64,000 nucleotides of DNA from assembly GCA_037893245.1 (NCBI GenBank), contig JBAIAA010000107.1, positions 186,001 to 250,000 of the forward strand, read 5' to 3'. The position numbers and the translations under genes are program-made. Of this stretch, positions 55,228 to 63,639 are shown piece after piece (position 1 is the stretch's first letter; every line of letters begins with the position of its first letter). A model generated the notes under the pieces. That model saw only the letters and a program-made list of their open reading frames with translations. It was not told where the DNA came from and did no database searches. The stretch is from Crossaster papposus (taxonomy: Eukaryota; Echinodermata; Asteroidea; Velatida; Solasteridae).

Positions 55228-55840
55228 TCAGTTTGAATATTTATTTAATAATTTAATTTTGTACTTGCGTTTAAAAGTACGCAGGCTGGATATAGCTTTG
55301 AGAGAGGGGTCAATAGAACCCCACAGCTTGGGACCTTCATGTTTCACTGTAGCTTTAGCAAGCTTAGTACGAGCATAAGAACGATGAAATTCCTTGCATT
55401 GTCTTGTGGAGTAAGAATGAACTTGTTGATTTTTTGTGAATAGCGAGCAAATGGATTTTGGTAATTTAGTGTTACTAAGTTGGTGCATAAAGGAGCCAAG
55501 CTGGAGACCGTAAATATCAAAGACTTTCAATGTATTACAATTATAAAAAAGGAGATTACTATGGTCATTGAAATTAACATTGTTAATTATACGTAAAGCC
55601 TTCTTCTGTAATTTAAGTATTCTATTAATTTGACCTATACCACTGTTTCCCCATGCTAGAATGCCATATGAAATGTAAGGCAAGACAAGGGTATTATAAA
55701 GAACCATTAAAATATCACGGGGAAAAAATTGTTTTAATTTACAAAGAATACCTACATTTCTTGAAATAACTGTACATATGTAATTGACATGCCATTTCCA
55801 TGTGAGACTGTCGTCGATCATTATGCCCCACCACATGAGG
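55228..55840 (-). pseudogene. 3-prime fragment of a LINE inserted in an intron of the DUF7869-like gene
   Basis: Minus-strand reading of 202 codons. WGIMIDDSLTWKWHVNYICT, LKQFFPRDILMVLYNTLVLP, YISYGILAWGNS and LKLQKKALRIINN correspond to the thumb and C-terminal part of a LINE ORF2, closely like the segment at 43739-44455. The endonuclease and catalytic core are missing, as expected of a 5-prime-truncated insertion. Its ORF end is intact. It stands between the main exon and the 3-prime exon of the host transposon gene, in opposite orientation, so it postdates that gene. Confidence 0.8.
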
Positions 55841-56011
55841 TAAGATTTATTGTTTACTTATTATTGTAGTCTTGTGATATACCATCACATGTATAAAAAC
55901 TTGTTTGTTTCAATATTTTGAAGGATAAGATAATTATTATGAAGGTCAATCTCCAAAAATGACAACCCAATTTTTGATCCTATGATTTTTCCCTCATTTT
56001 ATTCACTTCAG

Positions 56012-56369
56012 GTTTAGTCATGATCACCCTGGAAAGGTGTTCTCCAAGCTGCATGCAGAGAGTGTTGAACAAGAGTTCCAACTTCTCTTGGATGCATCTA
56101 ACCTGCCACCGAGGGTCTTGCCTGAGCCTCTGCTAATCCAAGGTTTGTCCTTTGCCCGCATGGAGTATTTGCACAAGCACATCCGAGAGTTTTGCAGTGC
56201 CTCGACGCGGGACATCACTTGCCCACTTCCCAAGTCGCCTGAACCAGCAGAGACCGATTCGGAAGATTCTGAGGATGCAGATTCGTCTGGAGATTCATCT
56301 TCAACTGTAGACTCTACAGATGACGATGAACCACTCATCAAACTGGCTCGTCGTGCTCGTCTTCCCTAA
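56012..56369 (+). CDS. 3-prime exon of the DUF7869-like gene with acidic tail
   Basis: A TATTCACTTCAG acceptor opens FSHDHPGKVFSKLHAESVEQ, then LLLDASNLPPRVLPEPLLIQ, GLSFARMEYLHKHIREFC, and a tail of Ser, Asp and Glu (TDSEDSEDADSSGDSSSTVD) before KLARRARLP and the stop at 56369. The FxHDxPG...LP..L...GLS..R..YL..HI..FC pattern is the usual C-terminus of DUF7869-type proteins, which supports one gene across 53.4-56.4 kb. The acidic tail ending in a basic patch could be a nuclear-localisation arrangement. This exon is intact. The donor that should join it is expected near 54975 (SPYFHH) but is not clear. Confidence 0.65.
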
Positions 56370-56599
56370 ATACATGACCATGAACTTAAAACTTATAGGG
56401 ATCACGCAATGTCTTCGGCTGTCAGCTCGCTAACGAGAAAGAAAAACAACAGTTTTTAATTTATACATAATGACAAATTATGCATGTATGTGTTGTCTGA
56501 ATCTGCTACACACGTGTGAATTTAAGTTTTCCCACAAGAAATCAACACCCAACCCCTTTATTCATGACACTCTTTAATGTACACAAACATGTACCCCAA

Positions 56600-56772
56600 C
56601 AAGTGTTGAAAAATCAACATTAAAAGCGTGCGGTCAGTGACTACACTTTAAAATGTTGGATTACATGCATAATACAGCTCAACACGCGAGTGTTAAATTT
56701 ATCAGTTTGAATATCCAAATTTTAAAGAGTAGTCACTGACCACACACTTTTAATGTTGATTCAACACTTCAG
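56600..56772. repeat. Palindromic MITE with TGTTGA words
   Basis: GTGTTGAAAAATCAACATTA at 56602 pairs with the complement ending at 56772; the pairing continues through GGTCAGTGACTAC. Arms of about 45 bp enclose some 75 bp. TGTTG and CAACA words dominate the ends. Confidence 0.75.
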
Positions 56773-56804
56773 TTTCAAGCATGTAAGTATGTACAGTACA
56801 TGTA

Positions 56805-57370
56805 ACATGTAACATGTACATGTACATTTTACATACATGTACTGTACATACTTACATGCTTGAAACTTGGGGGGGGGGGGGGGGGGGTGGGGGTTAACCA
56901 CTGCGTATGCATACATGGACATACTATATTTTTTTGGATGTTCTATTAACCAGTTCGCGCAGGGATTATTTTAACATCGCCGAGCCCATCGGCGGGATTA
57001 TTTTTAACGAAACTCAATCCGAAGCGTGTTCAGGCTGATAGTGCCGGGAAGCACGTCCACCCACCCACGCATTTCCGGCCTTGCCCGCTGCTGACATACA
57101 TTTCCGAACTTGAACTTGCTGGAGTGTTTATGCGTCATCCGTTTTGAATCTGGGGAAATGTTTGCGTTTATACACGTCATCCGGCGCGAACTGGTTAATA
57201 GTAACATGTAACATGTACATTTGTTTACATGTACATGTACATGTACATTTTACATACATGTACTGTACATACTTACATGCTTGAAACTTGGGGGGGATCG
57301 GGGGTGGGGGTTAACCACTACGTATGCATACATGGACATACTATATTTTTGTTGATGTTCTATTAATAGT
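56805..57370. repeat. Tandem duplication of about 125 bp, one copy interrupted by a MITE
   Basis: Copy 1 (about 56820-56949) and copy 2 (about 57239-57366) share TACATACTTACATGCTTGAA, a poly(G) tract, AACCACTRCGTATGCATACA and GTTCTATTAATAGTAA. Copy 1 carries the MITE 56950-57194 inside its TTAA; copy 2 is empty. Confidence 0.85.
56950..57194. mobile_element. piggyBac-like MITE in TTAA, empty site next door
   Basis: It starts CCAGTTCGCGC and ends GCGCGAACTGG, with TTAA on each side (56946-56949 and 57195-57198). The duplicated flank at 57358-57370 reads TTCTATTAATAGTAA without insertion, which fixes the TTAA duplication. Confidence 0.9.
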
Positions 57371-58621
57371 AATCCGGTGTCCATTATGATTTTTGTCTGT
57401 ACAAGCAGAGCTGGTAGCTGCATTATTATGAATGTCATGTGACCCTTATTAAAGTGTGTGATACATAGTACCAGAAGCATATTAAATTGCAGAAAGAAAA
57501 CAGTATAGATGTATGTATACTCTAGATAGCCGACATTTTAAAATAATCAAAATACATGTATTTGGAAAATATTCTAAAACGTTTTGCGAAAGTTCACGCT
57601 GTACCATTGCCAAAGATACATGTACACGTATACCGATACATACCGTACTTATTGACAGTTTAGTTAACAATTTTAATAGAATTAAAGGTGACGCATCTAA
57701 AGTACTGGTATTAGTTTTTACATTTTCAGTAACGTTTAATTGGCCTAATAATTTCTAATGCCAGTCACATTGAAACTTTGTTTATGTTTTGGTTCATCTA
57801 TTTTTGTTCAATACAAAAAAATGCATTAACCGGTAAAGTAATCAAAATATCAGATCACTATAATTCGACATAAGGTCGTACACAAATAAGCACAATACAA
57901 AACAATGTACACGTGTATTGTATTCAATAACAGAAAATGTGTTTGTAAAGTACATGTACATGTATACGTACATACATGTACCTGTGTTTTTTTGGTCGAT
58001 GTGCCGATATATTTTTATTTCACTTAAAACACTACAGAAATAAACTGTCATAACTTTTGCATTATTGAATAAAATTTGTTCAAACTTTCAAAAAATATTT
58101 GTCGAGAGATGTTCTTGATGTGTGCCAATTGTCAGATTAATCCAATAATGGGAACATAGTGGTTGCTATGGGGTTTTGGATTGACCTTGTAGAGTGCGCT
58201 GACGCGTGTACATTACATTCACCAAGTTTGTGGAGTTTTTTCCTGTGAACACAGCTCTCGTTTTCTCGTAATAATTTGTTATGGGTGGGTGAAAGCTGGG
58301 GTCTAAATTCCTTCTCATGGGATCATATGGAGGGAAAAACTATACAAATTATATATCATTAGAAAGCTGAATAGCTGGAGAATTTGAAAATAGCCTAAAC
58401 TCAATTTTTATTTTTGCTACTTTGTCCGGGTTTCGTGGGAACAGGTCACATATGGCCGCTGTGTGGCTCTCAATACGGAGCATGTCCATCATTTGAGCCA
58501 TAATAATATGGCTAAGCTGAACGCACAACATCACATCGGCTTGGATGGCTTCATCGAGATTCCAAACTGGAATGCAAGAGTTATGACAGTGTTTCATCCA
58601 ACGAGGAGTACAACCACATAC

Positions 58622-58728
58622 CTGGGTAGTTGCACCAATAGCCAGCTGGGCAGGGCATGCATGTGCTGGAATTGGTGGCCTGCGATTCGGCCACTGTTTA
58701 GGATCCTCATTAAACTCACAATAGTAGC
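58622..58728 (-). pseudogene. Cys-rich (GCC2/GCC3-like) exon with a frame change
   Basis: After a GTTTCTAG acceptor the reading is GYYCEFNEDPKQWPNR in one frame; ATNSSTCMPCPAGYWCNYP follows in a second frame and ends at a CCAG/GTATGT donor. The second part shows the CxPCPAGYxC signature of GCC2/GCC3 (ephrin-receptor-like) repeats. A one-base loss between the two parts best explains the exon. Such repeats form disulphide-bonded extracellular modules. The exon is the most downstream of the Cys-rich series, 172 bases beyond the end of the 5.8-kb transposon. Confidence 0.6.
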
Positions 58729-58839
58729 CTAGAAACGACACAAAAAAGAAAGCAATTTTTTAAAAACTGTTTTGCATTTCAACAATAATATTTATTTGAT
58801 GATGAACTGCTACATGAATTTTAAAAAAATAGCAAGTGC

Positions 58840-59020
58840 AAGTGCCAACATGAATTTGTGACGTCGGGGAAAGTTTTTTTGGATAAAAATTTCAAGAAGT
58901 TGAACACATCTTAACTCCTCTTTTGAAAATTGAACAAAGAAATTGAGTGTAGCGGGGTTTGAACCAGCAACCGCCGGATTGCCGTTCCGGTGCTCTACCA
59001 ACTGAGCTGTCCAGCCCTGT
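58840..59020 (-). mobile_element. tRNA-derived SINE
   Basis: On the minus strand GGCTGGACAGCTCAGTTGGT carries an A box and GCTGGTTCAAACCCCGC a B box; an anticodon-like loop ACGGCAA is framed by CCGGA and TCCGG. The acceptor stem does not pair, so it is not a functional tRNA. The body continues CAATTTCTTTGTTCAATTTT, shared with 60670-60760. Confidence 0.75.
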
Positions 59021-59382
59021 GTTGGGGGTTCCTCAAATTATGTATCGTTGTTCGGGGGCACTAGTCAGAAGCCACAAACTCGTAATTTTCATGTAGACAG
59101 GGATCACGTCCCCAAAGTCACGACAGGGTTTTCCCTTTATAGCGGTCGCCCACTCGCCAAATGCGAGTGAAAACAGCCACGAACGAGTGAAAACACTTTC
59201 CTCGGTCGTCCGGCGGGCGAGTTAAAATATTGAAAACATTACATGTGATTTCCAAGATCAACTGTTTACTAGTACAGTACATGTACAATTTAGAGATGCA
59301 TGTACACAACAGTGCACGTGCATTGCACAGATAGGATCATGTCATTCCTGTACATACAGTGTTTATTCGCGATGTTCATGGC
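59021..59382. other. No gene seen
   Basis: AT-rich, with TACATGTACA words near 59275. No supported feature. Confidence 0.4.
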
Positions 59383-59790
59383 CGGCTGCGAATTTTTTTT
59401 TCCCAAACAGGTTTGCACAATTTCATGAATTATTCAGTAGTTGCGTTGATCGCTGTACAACACTTAGGTTCTAGGTCTCCTTTTCCCCTTAAATTAAAAA
59501 TACTCTAAAGATATCAATTTGACTAGGAAAAACGAGGTGACCTACTACAGCAGGATTCGAACCCGAGATCTTTGATCCATAACCAATCCCACTATCCACT
59601 ACACTACGTATAGCAGCTCGACAACAGCTGTTCTTTAAAGTGATTTATTGTAAATAGGTAACTAATAACAACAATGCTGTGACGTCATGTTTTATTCCGA
59701 TGAATAAACATAACTTCTCATCCAAACTACTGAATAATTCATGAAATTTTGCAAACCTGTTTGGGAAAAAAAAATTTGCTGGCCGGCTAG
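59383..59790. mobile_element. Inverted-repeat element with a tRNA-like sequence in its loop
   Basis: GGCCGGC, then TTTTTTTTTCCCAAACAGG, continuing to TTCATGAATTATTCAGTAG (59384-59447), pairs with its complement at 59725-59787. In the loop, on the minus strand, GTAGTGTAGTGGATAG (A-box-like) and CGGGTTCGAATCCTG (B-box-like) lie at about 59545-59612. Confidence 0.7.
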
Positions 59791-60084
59791 CTTAATAGCT
59801 AGCGCATGCATTGGCACGTATGGCCGGCGCGGCACACATACTGCGTGAGTATACCGCAAGCGTACATAAAAAAACCAGTACCTTAGTACTGTAGTATAGG
59901 TTTTTCCACAAAATCAACAGACGTCGTTCCGGTTCGCGTTACAAATCAAACTGAAGAAATTACTTCCCCTGTGGAATTTTTATGGAGCGCTGAGTTTTGC
60001 TCTTCTTGGAAAATATTTGGGAGCGCGGAAGAGTGCGATCGCGCTCCTTAAAAATGAAGGACTGCCATAGTTAATTGTTTTACA

Positions 60085-60405
60085 ATGTATCAATTTATTA
60101 AACCTAGTCGCTTGCGAATTGCATGTGCAAGGTTTTTTAGCTTCACATTTTGCTGCAGTATTTTGATTGAGTACAGGGCGTATCGGACAACAGTGGATCC
60201 CGAAAATAAAATTGACGCGATGTGGCGATTGTTCCCGTTCGTTCCAGATCCTGGAGCTGGGAAATTGACAAAACGAGATAGATCTGAGCGCGACAAAGAC
60301 TACGATCAAAACAAACGGCAACGATCGTACCGAAAAGAATGGGAGTCGGAATTCAAGTGGCTCGCTTTGTCCCCGTTATTAATAATAATATGTATAATAT
60401 TCTAG
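60085..60405 (+). other. Short frame with a KRQRSYRKEWE motif, possible transposase remnant
   Basis: The 106-codon frame contains RDRSERDKDYDQNKRQRSYR KEWESEFKWL split here at 20 residues. A basic stretch followed by Y-R-x-E-W-E-x-x-F-x-W-L is the usual opening of hAT-type and ZNF862-like proteins ahead of a TTF zinc finger. Nothing downstream continues the protein. It is probably a remnant; the early part of the frame is uninformative. Confidence 0.25.
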
Positions 60406-60669
60406 AACATCACTGTCCAATTAACCATTATCACGACGTCGGTGTATACGTTATTTACATTGTAATAGACGTAAAATGTTACTTACAAAAAAATAACTGG
60501 TCCGGCCGGCTAGTGAAAAAAAAAGAGTTAAGGGGAAACCCTGCACAATACTAGCAACATTAGCAATGTTGCATTGACCTGGGAAAATAACAAACTGATC
60601 ACCCAAAGATGATACGCTTTTTTAATACAACATTTTAAACGAACCGACTAGGTGCAGTTAATACTATTT

Positions 60670-60760
60670 TTTTCAAAATTTAACAAAGAAATTGACTTGA
60701 GCGTGGCTTGAACCAGCGACCTCCGGATTGCCAACTCTGGCAAATTTCGCAGCGGAGGTT
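60670..60760 (-). mobile_element. Fragment of the same tRNA-derived SINE
   Basis: Minus-strand GGCAATCCGGAGGTCGCTGG, TTCAAGCCACGC and the CAATTTCTTTGTTAAATTTT body match the SINE at 58840-59020; the A-box part is disrupted. Confidence 0.65.
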
Positions 60761-60895
60761 TTGTGAAGTGAATTTCGATTTTGCGTTCGCATTTGCAGAA
60801 AGTATAATGATCTGGCCTTTACACTAGACATACTTTGTGAACACCTTTGATATATGCGCATACATTAATACAATCTGCCTAAATGACAGCCCCAC

Positions 60896-61033
60896 CTGGT
60901 GTGCATGGCTCCGCCCTGATGCTGTCGATAGTGCAGATGTAGCCAGCCGGGCACTGGGTGCACTCCGCCGAGCTCTTGGCCCCTGGCTCTGTGATGACTT
61001 GCCCCGGTGAACATATAGATACATTCAGCGCAC
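60896..61033 (-). CDS. Cys-rich (GCC2/GCC3-like) exon, intact
   Basis: A TTTTTTACCAG acceptor and a CCAG/GTGGGG donor bound 46 codons read without a lesion: ALNVSICSPGQVITEPGAKS, then SAECTQCPAGYICTIDSIRA and EPCTPG. The C-x2-C-P-A-G-Y-x-C core followed by a C about 13 residues on is the GCC2/GCC3 repeat of extracellular proteins. It lies upstream (in gene sense) of the exon at 58622. A further candidate exon at about 61074-61144 (SKCHPGQLSYSMSCTLLPGG) has an acceptor but only a weak donor. Confidence 0.65.
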
Positions 61034-61363
61034 CTGGTAAAAAACCACCCCAATCAATTAACGAGCAGGTGTTAAACCCTCCGCCCGGCAACAGTGTACA
61101 AGACATCGAATAGGAAAGTTGACCAGGGTGACATTTGGAGCCTGGACCAACCAATTAATGCTCTACAGAGTATTTTGCGATCTAATCTTCGCTGTAAAAG
61201 GTGCACTGTTTTGTACATACAGTATTTACAGTAACATTTGCTTTTGCTGAAAGTTTCCGAAGCTGACCTGTTTAATACATACATGTACATCTACATTAAA
61301 AAAACAGATATTCAAAATACAAATTAATTAACAGACCTAGCAATTGTGTAAAAACTGAGTTAC

Positions 61364-61504
61364 CTTCCAAGCAGTAGTAGCCGATAGGGCATACCTCTCC
61401 CACGACTGGGTCTGATCCGTCGGGGGTCAGGCTGTCAGAGCCAGAGTAACAGATGAATCCTGCCGTGCAGGGACCTGCAATCCAACCACCGCGGCAGTAA
61501 CTCC
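61364..61504 (-). CDS. Cys-rich exon, intact, with a duplicated copy upstream
   Basis: 47 codons between an ATCTTTCAG acceptor and a GAAG/GTAACT donor: SYCRGGWIAGPCTAGFICYS, GSDSLTPDGSDPVVGEVCPI, GYYCLEG. The pattern C-x-A-G-F-I-C-Y-S-G-x-D...C-P-x-G-Y-Y-C is typical of long Cys-rich ectodomains in invertebrate giant proteins. No lesion. The preceding 170 bases contain a second, decayed version of this exon (61541-61668), so the exon with its intron border was duplicated in tandem. Confidence 0.65.
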
Positions 61505-61540
61505 CTGAAAGATGAAACCAATAAATGTTATCAACTCATA

Positions 61541-61668
61541 GCAGCCAAAAGGGCATAGCTCTCCCCCGACTGGGTCTGATCCGTAGGGGGTCGGGGTGTC
61601 AGAGCCAGAGTAGCAGATGAATCCTGCTGTGCAGGGACCTGCAATCCTACCCCCTCGGCAGTAACTCC
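61541..61668 (-). pseudogene. Decayed tandem duplicate of the exon at 61364-61504
   Basis: The reading SYCRGGRIAGPCTAGFICYS, GSDTPTPYGSDPVGGELCPF, GCYE follows an acceptor-like CCTTAG, but the donor is gone: GGCTGCTATGAG runs into the intron copy. Identity with the intact exon is high in both exon and flanking intron (ACCAATAAA words). It may be skipped in splicing. Confidence 0.65.
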
Positions 61669-62015
61669 CTAAGGAATCAAACCAATAAAATATAACAATA
61701 AATCAAGATAGGATGCAGGATAGGATGCAGGCTCTTAAGCAGACCAAGGCGAAAAAGCAGGATCGAAAGGACTTCGCAGAACAAAATCAGGATAAAAAAA
61801 GGACTTCTGCACACAATTGTTCTCGTTAAAAAGGTATTTATTAAAGGTAATAACAGTTCGGCTCGATCCATTGCTAGCGGTCATCCCCCAACCCGGTCAT
61901 TATCACGCAGTAATAACCGGGTCCTCGCACTGATTTATTACCTAATTAAAAAAAGAGTACGTTTCAGCAAACAAGCTATAGTTTGGTTCGAATTATTCCT
62001 TGACAGTAAACCGAC

Positions 62016-62229
62016 CTGTTGGGCATTGGGTGCACTGCGTCGCATCCTTCAGCCCCTGGACGCCATCCATGCATGTACGTGCCATTAGGGCAAGGGGTGG
62101 GCTCAAAGGAGCCCTGTGGGCAGTAGGAGTAGGCACTGCAATCCTCGGGCACGCTGGTGTTGACCATGCAGAAAAAAACCTCGGGGCAGATCTCGCAGTT
62201 TGTCTCGGCCATGGAGGGCTGGTACGTGC
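62016..62229 (-). pseudogene. Cys-rich exon with a one-base frame change
   Basis: From a TCCTACCAG acceptor the reading is GTYQPSMAETNCEICPEVFF, CMVNTSVPEDCSAYSYCPQG, SFEPTPCPNGTYMH; then DGVQGLKDATQCTQCPTG follows in another frame up to an ACAG/GTCGGT donor. The second part has the expected CTQCP spacing, so a one-base insertion in CATGGATGG (about 62078) splits the exon. Two modules of the GCC2/GCC3 type are present. The lesion could be a sequencing indel. Confidence 0.6.
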
Positions 62230-62305
62230 CTGGTAGGATTTAGAGAATTGGAGATCTCAAATTTAGATGTGATTACAGCAGAAATACATAACTATAGCCG
62301 GGTCA

Positions 62306-62601
62306 TTGGAGTGTCGTGGCCGGGCGGTTAAGAACTCAGATTTCTGTTCCACAGAGCGTGGGTTTGAGTCCCGGTGTCGACACGTGTGTCCTTAAGCAAG
62401 GCAATTAAACCACTATTGCTTCGTCCTTCGGATGGGACGTAAAGCTGTAGGTCGATCTCGTGCGTTGTGTAATGCACGTAAAAGAACCCAGTAACACTCT
62501 TCGCTAAGAGAAGGGGTTCGCCCCGGTGTTCCTGGCAGCGCCTCGGAATAGGCAACTAGATAGATGGCGCTTTACAAATGCATGATCATCATCATCATCA
62601 T
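62306..62601 (+). mobile_element. tRNA-derived SINE with (ATC)n tail
   Basis: GTGGCCGGGCGGTTAAGA (A box) and GTGGGTTTGAGTCCCGGTG (B box) form the tRNA-like head. The body runs through CCTTAAGCAAGGCAATTAAA, CTTCGTCCTTCGGATGGGAC and GGCGCTTTACAAATGCATGA to (ATC)n at 62583-62600. The layout is that of metazoan tRNA SINEs with a short microsatellite tail. It lies in an intron of the Cys-rich gene. Confidence 0.85.
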
Positions 62602-63132
62602 TGCATGTCAATTCAACATAATGTTTCTTATATTACCTCACGCTGTTAAAAAACACAACACTACACGGGATCTCGTCGCCAGGCACCAGCGCTGTATTAT
62701 CAAAACAACGTCCCACATTCGGTGATGTAATTGGCTATTGACAGTACACATTATTCAAGGTAATGATCATGAATATATCTGGTCAAAGTTTACAGTGTTT
62801 AATTGGCTCGGCCGAATTTGGCCGTAAATGTAAATAAACACATTACAAAATTGGGTCAAGGCTAGCATTCGCCTCGACTATGCCGTATTCTGTTTGAGGA
62901 TGTACGTGAGGGGCGTGTGTGTATATGTACGTGCATGCAGGCTGTTGAGTATGAGTATGAGGCTAGCCGACAAATTCTCGTTCAGGGAACAAGCTTGATA
63001 GCTTTGGTCAAAGCTTAACATTCACGGAATACAACCAACTACGACACTGGTAGGATTCTTACCCGAGTCGCAAGCCACATGTTTGGACTGGCGACAGTCT
63101 TGCAATTACTACAACATGGGTTTAATTCCTAC
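62602..63132. other. Intron, no feature
   Basis: No supported gene or repeat; GTGTGTGTATATGTACGTG-like simple sequence at 62915-62935. Confidence 0.45.
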
Positions 63133-63391
63133 CTGGGTTGCAGGCCACCGGCGTCGCTGTCTCATTCGGGCAGAAGGACCCAGCCGGGCACTCGTAGCAG
63201 GCGGGCTTAAACGAATCAATCACGGCGTCACTCGGACAGTAGTAGCGCTCTGAGCAGACGCCCGTGGGTGCCGACAGGCCCGTGCCCTGACAGAAGTGAC
63301 GAGCCTCGCATGGGACGCAGTCGTCCATGGATCGTCCACCCTCGTCAGAGTTGATTGTTCCAGGGGGGGCAAGCGGTGGCCGAGTTGGTGC
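63133..63391 (-). pseudogene. Cys-rich exon with a frame change at a C7 run
   Basis: After a CCTTCCAG acceptor the exon reads TNSATACPP, then changes frame inside CCCCCCC (63363-63369 on the plus map) and continues PGTINSDEGGRSMDDCVPCE, ARHFCQGTGLSAPTGVCSER, YYCPSDAVIDSFKPACYECP, AGSFCPNETATPVACNP to a CCAG/GTAGGA donor. It contains two or more GCC2/GCC3-like modules. A single C gained or lost in the homopolymer would restore the frame, which points to an assembly error at least here. It is the most upstream exon visible. Confidence 0.65.
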
Positions 63392-63639
63392 CTGGAAGGG
63401 TTCACAAAAAGACAAAGTGGGTGAAATAAAAGGGGTTTACAAAATCTCAGCTCCTTAGTTTTTGTCGTTTTCAAACCTTCGTCAAATTGTTGGCATCAGA
63501 AAAACACATTTGACACACATTTAACAAACACATGGACTATACACTGAGCTTTACCTTACATACGCACTGTGGACATTCCTTTGTATTCGTGTAGTTAACA
63601 AACTTTGACTAAATACTCATTTTTCTCGCTTCCCCAAAG

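Larger units (their letters stand above)
52623..58450 (+). mobile_element. 5.8-kb DNA transposon with TGTGACC ends and a DUF7869-like gene
   Basis: Terminal inverted repeats of about 33 bp: TGTGACCTGTTCCCACGAAA at the left, continuing CCCGGACGAAG, and its complement at the right with one or two mismatches. TA stands on both sides (52621-52622 and 58451-58452), a 2-bp target duplication. Inside, on the plus strand, is a spliced gene for an RNase-H-like, DUF7869-type protein, the natural transposase candidate. A LINE fragment, a palindrome and a piggyBac-like MITE are nested in it. The whole element lies in an intron of the Cys-rich minus-strand gene, 172 bases from its exon at 58622. Confidence 0.75.

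Noticed and set aside
58840-59020. A functional tRNA gene (anticodon loop ACGGCAA)
   Set aside because: The acceptor stem does not pair, position 33 is C instead of T, and the body matches a second copy, so it is a SINE head.
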